This document shows positions 29,027-36,865 of a stretch of 64,000 nucleotides of DNA, in pieces. The notes beneath the pieces are model-generated. The model worked only from the letters and a program-made list of their open reading frames with translations, searched no databases and was not told the DNA's origin. This DNA is from Sorangiineae bacterium NIC37A_2 (lineage in GTDB: Bacteria > Myxococcota_A > Polyangia > Polyangiales > Polyangiaceae): contig NASX01000007.1 in NCBI GenBank assembly GCA_002085155.1, forward strand, positions 1-64,000, in the 5' to 3' direction. The first letter of the stretch is position 1. Every line of letters begins with the position of its first letter. The position numbers were made by a program, and so were the translations under genes.

Positions 29027-29983
29027 CTAGGGCGCGCGGAGCTGGATGAGCCGAGAGGCCGGATAGCCGAGGTCGATGAGCGGCGGATGCAGAGACGCGA
29101 AGAAGAGCGGAGACGTGACAATCATCCACAGGGCCGTGAATGTGGTCCCGAGCGCTCTCGGAATCCGCAGGGCAATGCGCTCGGCGACGAGCAGGCCGGC
29201 CCCCTGAATCAGGAAAAAGAGGAGCATCATCCCGGGGCGCGCCGCGTTCCCCGAAGCTCCCCAGGCGAAGTATTCGTGGAAGAGCGCGCTCCAGAAAAAG
29301 ACAATGAGCACGGTGCGCACGCCGCTCGTTTTCGAACTCTGACGGAGCGCGATGTAGCGCAGAGCGAAGCGGGCGATGAAACGATTCCAGCGCCGACCCC
29401 AGAAGTCGCGGAGTGAAGTTGCGAGTAAAGGTTGTTCGAACAGACGATCCGTGCGCGCTCCGCTGAGCTCGACGAGCCCGCGCAAGAGCGCTTCGAGGCT
29501 CGTGATGGTGAGCACGAAGTAGAGGATCAAGATGGTGGAGCGCAAAAGCCAGTGCCAGCTCGGAGGATCTCCGAAATCGAGGAGCGCTGCGATCACGAGC
29601 CAGACGGAGTAAGTGACAGCGGCCTCGAGGAAACTCGCTCGAGCGCTCTTTCGGTTCTGCGCGCGCGCCTCGGGGCTCTTCGGGTAGCCGCGCAAGACCG
29701 GGACAAAGAGCCAGAGGAAGAGCTCAGCTTTGCTCTTCTTCAAGCGCTCGCGCTCAAGGTCCGGCAAGCGCGCTGCGAACACGACAGCGAGGCCCGTGAG
29801 AAAGGTACTCGCGACACCTCGACTCGGGCAAAGGATGGGCGCGAGTGCTCCGAGGAGCGCGGCGACGGCGCGGGCTCGGACCGTGGTCGCGGGCCGCAAA
29901 ACGGCCCAAGCCCCGCAAAGGAAGAGCCAAAGAAAGAGCGCCACCCAGGTGAACGCAGCGAGGGGAGAGATCCCGAAGTCCAA
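29027..29983 (-). CDS. Wax-synthase-like membrane O-acyltransferase
   Basis: The 318-residue polytopic membrane protein has the MBOAT/wax-synthase core: SLRDFWGRRWNRFIARF followed by a long hydrophobic segment with LFHEYFAW, in which the conserved catalytic His lies (FWSALFHE). Bacterial members esterify acyl groups to lipid or polysaccharide alcohols; the acceptor here is unknown. The apparent start is TTG 29983 and no better in-frame start is evident, so the N-terminus is uncertain. The CPBP protease gene lies 73 bp upstream. Confidence 0.8.
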   Translation of the reverse strand: MDFGISPLAAFTWVALFLWLFLCGAWAVLRPATTVRARAVAALLGALAPILCPSRGVASTFLTGLAVVFAARLPDLERERLKKSKAELFLWLFVPVLRGYPKSPEARAQNRKSARASFLEAAVTYSVWLVIAALLDFGDPPSWHWLLRSTILILYFVLTITSLEALLRGLVELSGARTDRLFEQPLLATSLRDFWGRRWNRFIARFALRYIALRQSSKTSGVRTVLIVFFWSALFHEYFAWGASGNAARPGMMLLFFLIQGAGLLVAERIALRIPRALGTTFTALWMIVTSPLFFASLHPPLIDLGYPASRLIQLRAP

Positions 29984-30056
29984 GAGCGGCGCGAGCAGAC
30001 CATAGGTCTAGGGCCCTTGAAAGCGTGGCGGAGGCTCGGGGAATGCGGCTTTTTCT

Positions 30057-30764
30057 TTACAGGAGCGACAGCTCGTTGTTCAAAAAATGCAGGAAAATAC
30101 AGCCATAGATGCTTCTGGTCTGTGCGAAGAGGAACCCGAGCACGACTCCCGTCACGAGGAGAGACAAACTCGGGCTCAAGAGGGCCTCCGTTCCATAGCT
30201 TGCGAGCAAGGAGGGGCCGTGCAGGAGCGTGAAGAGACCAGAGGTCAGAAACAGGGCCGCCCAGAAGCGCGCGATCAAGGAGCGAAAGTTGGGCGCTGTT
30301 TCCCGGGCCCAGGTCAGCGCCTCGGAGGTAATGACGCCTCGAAAGACGAGCTCTTCGAGGACCGGCGCCGTGAGCCGCGGACTCAGGCCGCTGTAGAGCT
30401 CACCGAGGACGAGAGCGGGCGTCTTGCCCAGATTTGCGGCCGTCCCCACGACCAAAAATCCGCCGAGTAAGAGGGGCAACGTGATGGCCCGGGCCACTTG
30501 AGGGCGGCCGTAGGGGAATCCAAAGCCGAGGGGCTCTGACCAGCGGCGGCCGTAACTGACCATGAGATAGACGCCCGCTGGGACGACCCAGAGCAGGAGT
30601 CGGGCGCCGGTGGACCAAAGTTCGGAGGCCTCCGGCGAGAGCGACAGCCGAGGACGCACGAGGGCCCAAACGAGCCACAGAAGGGCGAGGAGAAAAGAGA
30701 GCGCAAGGAGCCTCTTGAGGCTCACGTGAGGGCGCGGGGGGAGGGACGTCTCTCGCTCTTCCAC
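30057..30764 (-). CDS. CPBP-family intramembrane metalloprotease
   Basis: The 235-residue membrane protein has six or more hydrophobic segments and the three CPBP motifs: EELVFRG (EExxxR, in APVLEELVFRGVI), TLLHGP (His of motif 2), and HFLNNEL (His/Asn of motif 3). Members of this CAAX-prenyl-protease/bacteriocin-processing superfamily cleave within the membrane. Its ends lie close to both neighbours (8 bp from the metallophosphoesterase gene). Its target is unknown; linkage to the adjacent acyltransferase suggests envelope work. Confidence 0.9.
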   Translation of the reverse strand: MEERETSLPPRPHVSLKRLLALSFLLALLWLVWALVRPRLSLSPEASELWSTGARLLLWVVPAGVYLMVSYGRRWSEPLGFGFPYGRPQVARAITLPLLLGGFLVVGTAANLGKTPALVLGELYSGLSPRLTAPVLEELVFRGVITSEALTWARETAPNFRSLIARFWAALFLTSGLFTLLHGPSLLASYGTEALLSPSLSLLVTGVVLGFLFAQTRSIYGCIFLHFLNNELSLL

Positions 30765-30772
30765 GTTTCGTC

Positions 30773-32005
30773 TTAGAGGGCTCCTGCCGAGGGAAGGGGC
30801 TCTTGGGCTCGGAAAAGGGGCGGCGAGATCGGCAAAGTGAACTCCTGCTCTGGTTCGTGCGACGAGAGATGAAGGGACGGCGAATAGGTTCGCATCGCGA
30901 GCTTCGCACCGTCGCGCGAGAGCTCGAGGAGGCGCAGGTAACCGAGGCCCCCTTCGCGGAGCATTTGATAGTTGGCGAGGACCTGATGGACGAGATTCCC
31001 CTGTGCGCCTTCTGAAGTCAGGCGCGCGGCGCCCCGCCCGAGCACGTGTCCACTGAGAGTCAGGAAGAAGCCAGGATCATCGCGGACGAGCGCTTCCCAG
31101 AGCATCTCACCGTCGAAGGAGCGGCCCCCTTCGGAGCCCTCGCGGGCGGTCCAGTAGGCGAGGGGATTCCATTTTTGCTCTGTGCCTCGGGTCCGAAAAT
31201 CGTAGCGGGTCCCGTCGTCGTAGAGGTAGGCGTGGGTGACGAGGATGCGGCGATCTTTCGGATAGGCGGAGAGAGTCTTCTTCGCCCACTCGACGGATCT
31301 TTCGTTCGGGCTCCATCCCAGCGCGAGGACCCCGAGGCTGAAGAGGGGGGCTTTGCATCCTTCGGGGCAAGCGCGGAGACTGCCATTTTCTCCTCGCTCA
31401 ATCGGAAATCGATAGTAGGCGTTCTCGAGGTCTGCGGGGCGTTCGGTCGCGGCGAGCAGCTGCTTCGACTTCACGAAGTCGAGCGAGAAGTAGTCGGCGA
31501 GCTTGGTCTCTCTGCGATCGGCGCTCCCTGCTTTGCCGTGGTCATGATTTCCGGTCACGAGCAGGAAGGGGACGCGGTCCGGAAGAGAGCCCAGGTTTTC
31601 CCGGAAAAAGAGCCACTCTTCGGCGCTGTTGTGGTCGGTCAAATCGCCCAGCGTCAAAGTCGCGATGATGTTGCGAACGCCCGCCTGCTTCTCGACGAAC
31701 GCGGCTTGGCGCTTGAGGTGCTCGGAGCGACACGCAACGTAGTATTGCGTATCCGGCAGCACGGCGAGGGTGAGGCCCGCTGGGTCGAAGCGTGCTGGTT
31801 CCCCTGCGCTGGTTTGCCCGAGTTCGAGTGGAAAGTGCGGCTCGCGAATTTCCTTGGGGAGCCCGCAGGGCTCAGGAGCGCTGACCGTCGGGTCAGTCGA
31901 CGCGGGCAGCTCAGGGGCCTCGGTCTTCGGAGGAAGCTTTGCGGTTCGTGAGCACCCTAGGCCACAAGCGCTGACCAGGACGACGAGCGGAATCAGACGA
32001 CCCAT
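30773..32005 (-). CDS. Calcineurin-like metallophosphoesterase, lipoprotein
   Basis: ATG 32005 gives 410 residues (ATG 32023 is an alternative) with a lipobox-type signal (VLVSACGLGC). Metallophosphoesterase motifs are visible: LPDTQYYV (motif I, Asp), TLGDLTDHN (motif II), VTGNHDHGK (motif III, GNHD), LVTHAYLY (His) and TLSGHVLGRG (GH). It is probably secreted and membrane-anchored in the periplasm or on the outer membrane. The substrate (a phosphodiester or phosphomonoester) cannot be predicted. It heads a minus-strand run of five genes. Confidence 0.9.
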   Translation of the reverse strand: MGRLIPLVVLVSACGLGCSRTAKLPPKTEAPELPASTDPTVSAPEPCGLPKEIREPHFPLELGQTSAGEPARFDPAGLTLAVLPDTQYYVACRSEHLKRQAAFVEKQAGVRNIIATLTLGDLTDHNSAEEWLFFRENLGSLPDRVPFLLVTGNHDHGKAGSADRRETKLADYFSLDFVKSKQLLAATERPADLENAYYRFPIERGENGSLRACPEGCKAPLFSLGVLALGWSPNERSVEWAKKTLSAYPKDRRILVTHAYLYDDGTRYDFRTRGTEQKWNPLAYWTAREGSEGGRSFDGEMLWEALVRDDPGFFLTLSGHVLGRGAARLTSEGAQGNLVHQVLANYQMLREGGLGYLRLLELSRDGAKLAMRTYSPSLHLSSHEPEQEFTLPISPPLFRAQEPLPSAGAL

Positions 32006-32040
32006 CAAGGGCCGCCTTACCATGCCTTGGCCCGCTGGCC

Positions 32041-32265
32041 TTACCCTTCGGGAATCGCCGGCAATTCAGCCGTTACGACCTTGTTTCCGTACTCGGGCGG
32101 AGGCGCGCGATGGATCTTCAGTTCTTCCTCCGGCGTCTCGGGCTTCGTGCGCTCCTGCATCGCGTGGCGGACCGGCGGCTCGGGGGGCGGAGGCTGGTAA
32201 TGAGCGCAGCCGACCGTGAGGTAGCCCAAATAGGTCAGCGCGAGGAGGCGCGTCCAGGAAGTCAT
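32041..32265 (-). CDS. Small Pro-rich lipoprotein (74 aa)
   Basis: ATG 32265 starts a signal peptide with lipobox YLTVGC (Cys about residue 19), followed by a Pro-rich segment (HYQPPPPEPPVRHAMQERTK) and a short tail. The upstream open frame to 32514 is Arg-rich and not lipoprotein-like. The 74-residue mature protein has no recognised domain. It ends 18 bp upstream of the metallophosphoesterase ATG (or abuts an upstream alternative start), so it may belong to that operon. Confidence 0.65.
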   Translation of the reverse strand: MTSWTRLLALTYLGYLTVGCAHYQPPPPEPPVRHAMQERTKPETPEEELKIHRAPPPEYGNKVVTAELPAIPEG

Positions 32266-32715
32266 GGCGCGTCCGCTCGAGCTCCGGCGGCATGCATCTC
32301 TCTCAGCGCACGTCTGAATCGCGTGCAGCGGCTTCTTGGTTGAGAGAGGAGATCGGCGTCCCATGACAAGAGTGACTCTCTCCGTCGCACCTCGGCGAGC
32401 AGGAGAGACGAGCTTTCGTCTTACCTCAAGCGTGACACGTGCCTCTCCTTCGCGCCAGAAATTCTCGGGCGTTTTCGCTTCTCGGGCACGTCGAGGGCGA
32501 TCGGCGCGCCCCAACGAGCGGAGGCCAGGCCGCGCGCCGCGCGTGAGGTCTCGCGGCGTGCAGCGCGTGGCTCAGGTGCGACGCGCGGGGATGGATCGCG
32601 GCGAGTGCTTCGATGCGAGCGCCACTGCTCGCGCTCGCCGGAACGGGGCTCTTGGAAGCTCCCTCAAGGGCCCTTGCTTTCCAGCGATTGAATGGAACGT
32701 GATGGCTCAGATAGG

Positions 32716-32742
32716 ATGACTCATTTGAGCACAATGAGTCAT
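32716..32742. promoter_or_regulatory. Perfect 9-bp inverted repeat, operator-like
   Basis: atgactcat (32716-32724) and atgagtcat (32734-32742) are exact reverse complements separated by 9 bp. Located about 130 bp before the PilZ-AOS start, it has the form of a dimeric regulator site. Confidence 0.55.
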
Positions 32743-32760
32743 GTCGTAGTGACGGGCCAT

Positions 32761-32790
32761 GGAGACAATTGACAGTTGATGTGGAGACAA
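32761..32790 (+). promoter_or_regulatory. Direct repeats ggagacaa around a TTGACA-like hexamer
   Basis: ggagacaa occurs at 32761-32768 and 32783-32790, and ttgaca (32769-32774) lies between them as a possible -35 box. No clear -10 hexamer follows at the standard spacing, so promoter assignment is tentative. Confidence 0.35.
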
Positions 32791-32874
32791 GGGTGTTTTC
32801 CTCCGCCTTCTCCTTAATTCAGCGACTGAGTGGCCCGTTGGAGCAGATGTCGTCCCAATCAGGAGAAATGCCCT

Positions 32875-34554
32875 ATGAGTCTATTTTTGTCCCATCCAAC
32901 GGTGAAATTGCGCGCCCAACGGTTCATTCCACTTCGTGGAAAGAACTTCGATGTGCGCATCAATGGCGAGCTCGCACGTCTCGCTAACATTTCCGAGAGC
33001 GGTCTCGGTTGTTACGTCGCCCAGCCCAACGTCGACGATGTGCAAACAGCAAGTGTCGATCTTCTCGTCGAGGGTGAGCCCCTCAGCGTGGGTTCTGCCC
33101 GCCTCGCTCGCGTGGAAGCGCCGACCCCTGGCCACCCGTTCGAAACGCTGCTCGGTTTTGCCTTTGACCGGGAGCGCCCTGACCTGATCGGGCATCTGCT
33201 CGAATTCCTCGACCTCCCCGGTCGCTCCGAACAGGAAACCGACGCAGAAATGGACGAGGAAGAGTCTTGTCCGAGCTCGCGCACCTTGGATCAGTTCTAC
33301 GAGACCCCGAGCGACGACGTGTTCGCCAAGTGTAACCAATTCCAGACCTGGGTGCAGGCGATGCACCGCCGCGGTTACTACCAGCGCTTCTATCGCGTGA
33401 CCTTGGACGGACCGATCGACAGCCGGGTCCACGTGCGCGGACCGAGCCGCGGCACCAAGAAGTCTCTCATTTGCTTCGACTCGAACAGCTACCTCGGGCT
33501 CCATCTTCACCCGAAGGTCCTCGAATCCGTCCAGGCGGCGACCCGAGAGTTCGGTTACGGAACGCCGAGCGCTCAGCTGCTCTGCGGAACGAATCGCCCT
33601 CTCCGTGAGCTCGAGGAGACGCTCGCCGAGTTCCACGAGCGCGAAGCGGTGATGGTGTTCCCGTCCGGGTTTGCGGCGAATGCCGGCACCATCCGCGCCC
33701 TCGTGCGCGGCAACGACGCGCTGTTTCGCGATCAGCACGCCCACGCCAGCATCCAGGAGGCCTGCCGAGCGGCGGGCGCGAAGCGTTCGAAGGTCTTTGC
33801 CCACAACGACGTGGCCTACCTCGAGCGCATGCTTGCCCACGCGGACAAGCTCGAGTGCGACGCGAAGCTGGTGGTTACCGACGGCGTCTTCAGTATGCAC
33901 GGGGAGCTCGCGCCCCTGCCGGAGATGCTCGCCGTTTGCCGCAAGTACAAGTCACGCCTGATGGTCGACGACGCCCACGGCGTCGGAGTGATCGGCCGCG
34001 AGGGCCGGGGGGTCGAAGAACACTTTGGCCTGACCGGGGAGGTCGACGTGCTCATGGGCACGCTCAGTAAAGCGATCGGCGCGGTGGGCGGATATGTCGC
34101 CGGCAGCCACGAGCTGATCGACTACCTGCGTTTCTATGCGCCGAGCGGGTTCTTCACCACCTCACTCCCCGCGCCGATCTGCGCTGGGGCCAAGACGGCC
34201 CTCGAACTGATCCGAGCGGAGCCGGAACATCGGGCGCGCCTCTGGCACAATATTCGGCGTTTCGTGCCGCAGCTGAAAGCAGCGGGACTCCACGTCTCCG
34301 AAGCTGTCTCGCCGATCGTCACCGTCTTCGTCGGCAAGCAGGAGACGCTCTGGAAGGTGAGTCATGAGCTCTTTGATTCTGGCATCAAATGCGGAAATGT
34401 CGCTTATCCGGCTGTTCCGCGCAACGGCGCTATCCTTCGCCTCACCATCAACGCCCGGCACACGGACGAAGACATCGATTTCGCCGCCGAAGTTCTGGCG
34501 CGGATCGGCGCCAAGTACGGCATCAATCACTTCGACCGCGCGCAGGTCGCGTAA
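32875..34554 (+). CDS. PilZ domain fused to alpha-oxoamine synthase
   Basis: ATG 32875 follows AGGAGAAATGCCCT and gives 559 residues. Residues 10-110 resemble PilZ: NISESGLG matches the (D/N)xSxxG motif, but the preceding arginine motif is RAQR rather than RxxxR, so c-di-GMP binding is uncertain. From about 150 the rest is a PLP-dependent alpha-oxoamine synthase: FDSNSYLGLHLHP, FPSGFAANAGTI, VDDAHGVG (H368) and GTLSKAIGAVGGY, with PLP Lys K399. This family includes serine palmitoyltransferase, BioF, KBL and ALAS; the LCB-like start (FAKCNQF) suggests SPT, but substrate is not decided by sequence alone. An operator-like dyad lies upstream. Confidence 0.9.
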   Translation: MSLFLSHPTVKLRAQRFIPLRGKNFDVRINGELARLANISESGLGCYVAQPNVDDVQTASVDLLVEGEPLSVGSARLARVEAPTPGHPFETLLGFAFDRERPDLIGHLLEFLDLPGRSEQETDAEMDEEESCPSSRTLDQFYETPSDDVFAKCNQFQTWVQAMHRRGYYQRFYRVTLDGPIDSRVHVRGPSRGTKKSLICFDSNSYLGLHLHPKVLESVQAATREFGYGTPSAQLLCGTNRPLRELEETLAEFHEREAVMVFPSGFAANAGTIRALVRGNDALFRDQHAHASIQEACRAAGAKRSKVFAHNDVAYLERMLAHADKLECDAKLVVTDGVFSMHGELAPLPEMLAVCRKYKSRLMVDDAHGVGVIGREGRGVEEHFGLTGEVDVLMGTLSKAIGAVGGYVAGSHELIDYLRFYAPSGFFTTSLPAPICAGAKTALELIRAEPEHRARLWHNIRRFVPQLKAAGLHVSEAVSPIVTVFVGKQETLWKVSHELFDSGIKCGNVAYPAVPRNGAILRLTINARHTDEDIDFAAEVLARIGAKYGINHFDRAQVA

Positions 34555-34558
34555 GACC

Positions 34559-34954
34559 TCACGTCACGCCCGCGCTCCGGGCGCGGGCGATGGCGTGACG
34601 CCTGCACTTGGGCAGGTCACGCTCGTCGGCCGAGCCTTGGGGCCGCACGGCGAACTCTCGCCGTGCGGCCCCCAAGGCGGAGCTTTCCATGGCCGGGGCG
34701 GGTGTGGGCTCGCGGAAGCTTGCCCATAGCGAGCCGCCGTAGAGGACGAGCAGGAGGATCCAAAGGAGTCGAGTCCTCGGCATCGAAGCAGCTCGAAAGG
34801 GGGCCAAGGGGAAGACGATGAAGGAGAGGAGGGCTCCGAGCGGCGAGAGCTTCGCCATCCGGGCGCACAAAATCGCGTGACATGTCAGCCAGCTCGCAAA
34901 CGAGAGGATGACGACGGCGAAGAGCGCGAGACCCATGGATGGCCTGGAAAACAT
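34559..34954 (-). CDS. Small membrane protein of unknown function
   Basis: The 131-residue protein has three hydrophobic segments: MGLALFAVVILSFASWLTC, LGALLSFIVFPLAPF and RLLWILLLVLYGGSLW. The starts ATG 34954 and ATG 34936 are both possible. After about residue 90 the sequence is Arg-rich and is encoded over two large hairpins, so the true 3' end or reading frame may differ; a frameshift that extends an intergenic hairpin into the gene would give this picture. No family recognised. It is convergent with the PilZ-AOS gene. Confidence 0.55.
   Translation of the reverse strand: MFSRPSMGLALFAVVILSFASWLTCHAILCARMAKLSPLGALLSFIVFPLAPFRAASMPRTRLLWILLLVLYGGSLWASFREPTPAPAMESSALGAARREFAVRPQGSADERDLPKCRRHAIARARSAGVT
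34562..34600. terminator. GC-rich hairpin between convergent genes
   Basis: Arms cgtcacgcc (34562-34570) and ggcgtgacg (34592-34600) bracket a further perfect stem gcccgcgc/gcgcgggc (34568-34575 and 34581-34588) that competes for shared bases. It starts 8 bp after the PilZ-AOS stop and probably ends transcription from both sides. Confidence 0.65.
34634..34678. other. Long hairpin, 20-bp arms with one bulge
   Basis: Arms at 34634-34653 and 34658-34678 pair over 20 bp with a single extra C in the right arm and a 4-base loop (actc). It lies within the predicted tail of the minus-strand gene 34559-34954 and next to the terminator at 34562-34600. Confidence 0.75.
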
Positions 34955-35023
34955 AAGCGGACGAGGGACCTCGGCGGAAGGGCTCGATTCGGGGTACGGC
35001 TCGGGCTAGAGTGAAAGGAAGAC

Positions 35024-36865
35024 GTGCGACTCGGACTGATCCCCTTCGCTGCTGTACTGGGCCTTTCGGCGGCGTCGCTTGGGCTCGCCCCGAACGTCGA
35101 AGGGGCCGACCGGCGCTCCGACGTTTTCCCTCTCTCGAAGGTGGAGAAGGGGCTGAAGGGCTATGGGCTTACGGTCTTTGAAGGCACGAGGCCCGATCGT
35201 TTCGACGTCGAGGTCATCGACGTGCTCCGGAACTTCCGCCCACGCCAGGACCTGATCTTGGTGCGCACGACGCATCCTCGCCTCGAAGTTGCCAAGATCG
35301 TGGCGGGCATGAGCGGGAGCCCGATTTACTTCGGGGGCAAGATGGCCGGCGCTTATGCTTATGGCTGGTCCTTTGGGGCTGAGTCTGTTGCAGGGGTGAC
35401 GCCCATCGAGTCGATGCTGAGCGACTTGGATCGGCCGCTACCGAAAGTGCTCCGAGGGCTCCCCCTTTCGCCCCTCGGTGTCGCTCGCGCTTCGGAGACA
35501 GGCCGTCCGAACGCCTTCGCCGATTATAGAAGTTACGACGTGAGGGCTCATGCCCAGGCTCTCGCTGCAAAGAGCGGCCAAGCTGAGCCGCGCTCAGAGC
35601 TCCGTCCGATCCAAACGCCGCTGCTCTTCGGCGGCGCCTCCGATCGCATCGTCGAAGAGGCCCGTTCGCTCTTGAGCCCGCTCGGGCTCGAACCTCTCGC
35701 CATGGGAGGAGCGGCGCCGCCCGGTGCCCGCGCCACCGAGCCCTTTGTGGACGGCGGCGCCATTGGAATTCAGCTCATCTCCGGAGATGTCTCGGCTTTG
35801 GGGCTCGGGACGGTGACTCGCGTGGAGGGGCGCAAGCTCGTCGCCTTCGGTCATCCAATGATGGAGATCGGCGTCACTGCGCTCCCCGCCGCCCAAGCGC
35901 GCGTGCTTTGGTTCATGGCGTCGGTGCAGCGCTCCTTCAAGGTCGGAGAATCCCTCGGGCCGAGAGGAATGTTGGTCAACGACAGGCAAGCCTCAATCGT
36001 CGTCGACCAAGAGGCGACGGCGAGGACCATCCCGGTCACGTTGAACATCCGTGGCGAACCCGGCGCTCCCCACCCGAACTGGAACTTCCGGGTCGCTCAC
36101 GATCCGTTCATCACGCCCGCTTTTCTCGGGATGGCGCTGGGCAGTGGAATCCAGACGACGGCAGCTGAAAGGCGAGACGTCACCTTCCGCATGCGCTCGA
36201 AGCTGAAGCTCGCGGGACACCCTGAGGTCATCATTGACGACCTCAGGGCGGGCCCGACGGGCGTGCCTGACGCGAACCAGCTCATGCAGTCGAGCGTGGT
36301 GCAAGCCGTGGGGGCGCTCTTCTCGAACCCCTGGGAAGACATCGTGGTGGAGCGCGTCGACGTCGACGTGGAGCTCACCTTCGCCCGCGAAGTGAGCGTT
36401 CTCCGTGGGGTGGACCTGCTCACGCCTGAGGTAGAGCGGGGCGGCGCTGTTCGGCTCCGCCTGTGGATCCAGCCGCACGTCGGACCCTTGCGCAGCGAGC
36501 TCATCACGGTTCCCCTCCCGGACACGTTTGAGGACCAAGAAGTGAAGCTTCAGATCCGTCCGGGCCACGCCGTCGAGCGGGTTCGTCCACCACCGGAGTC
36601 CGTGGACGATTTCCTACGGAACCTCGAGGCGATCTCCTACGAGCCTCGCTCGGTTGTTGTCTCCTTTGAAGTCGGACAGTCGTCGGTCGTGCATCGAGGT
36701 CTCGTGGCCGAGTCTCTACCCCCCGGCGCCATCGATCGGCTGACGACGACCCGAAACGCGCTCAGCCCGCTCGAGTTCCGCACCATGCAGCACAAGGTTT
36801 TCCCGACCTCGGACTACCTGATCGGTTCGGGCACCGTCTCCGTCCGCGTGAAAAAAAGGTCATGA
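35024..36865 (+). CDS. SpoIVB-type (S55) serine peptidase, permuted order
   Basis: From GTG 35024 (613 residues) a signal peptide precedes FDVEVIDVL..RPRQDLILVRTTHPRLEVAKIVAGMSGSPIYFGG, the S55 serine block (S97). The His-containing block VTRVEGRKLVAFGHPMMEIG (H277) follows later. In SpoIVB, as I recall its sequence, the GALGH His block precedes the GMSGSPI Ser block, so here the two halves occur in reverse order. The remaining 320 residues are beta-rich and include a CARDB-like stretch. It overlaps the propeller gene by four bases. Substrate unknown. Confidence 0.82.
   Translation: MRLGLIPFAAVLGLSAASLGLAPNVEGADRRSDVFPLSKVEKGLKGYGLTVFEGTRPDRFDVEVIDVLRNFRPRQDLILVRTTHPRLEVAKIVAGMSGSPIYFGGKMAGAYAYGWSFGAESVAGVTPIESMLSDLDRPLPKVLRGLPLSPLGVARASETGRPNAFADYRSYDVRAHAQALAAKSGQAEPRSELRPIQTPLLFGGASDRIVEEARSLLSPLGLEPLAMGGAAPPGARATEPFVDGGAIGIQLISGDVSALGLGTVTRVEGRKLVAFGHPMMEIGVTALPAAQARVLWFMASVQRSFKVGESLGPRGMLVNDRQASIVVDQEATARTIPVTLNIRGEPGAPHPNWNFRVAHDPFITPAFLGMALGSGIQTTAAERRDVTFRMRSKLKLAGHPEVIIDDLRAGPTGVPDANQLMQSSVVQAVGALFSNPWEDIVVERVDVDVELTFAREVSVLRGVDLLTPEVERGGAVRLRLWIQPHVGPLRSELITVPLPDTFEDQEVKLQIRPGHAVERVRPPPESVDDFLRNLEAISYEPRSVVVSFEVGQSSVVHRGLVAESLPPGAIDRLTTTRNALSPLEFRTMQHKVFPTSDYLIGSGTVSVRVKKRS

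Larger units (their letters stand above)
32266..32874. other. 609-bp intergenic region, no convincing gene
   Basis: The largest non-coding stretch. Open frames here (for example 32336-32719 plus strand) are Arg-rich antisense or spurious. The right third is visibly less GC-rich than the rest and contains a perfect dyad (32716-32742), a direct repeat of ggagacaa and a TTGACA-like hexamer, all upstream of the PilZ-AOS gene. Confidence 0.6.

Noticed and set aside
32336-32719. Plus-strand frame of 127 codons in the 609-bp gap
   Set aside because: Arg/Ser-rich, no ribosome site and no family; treated as noncoding.
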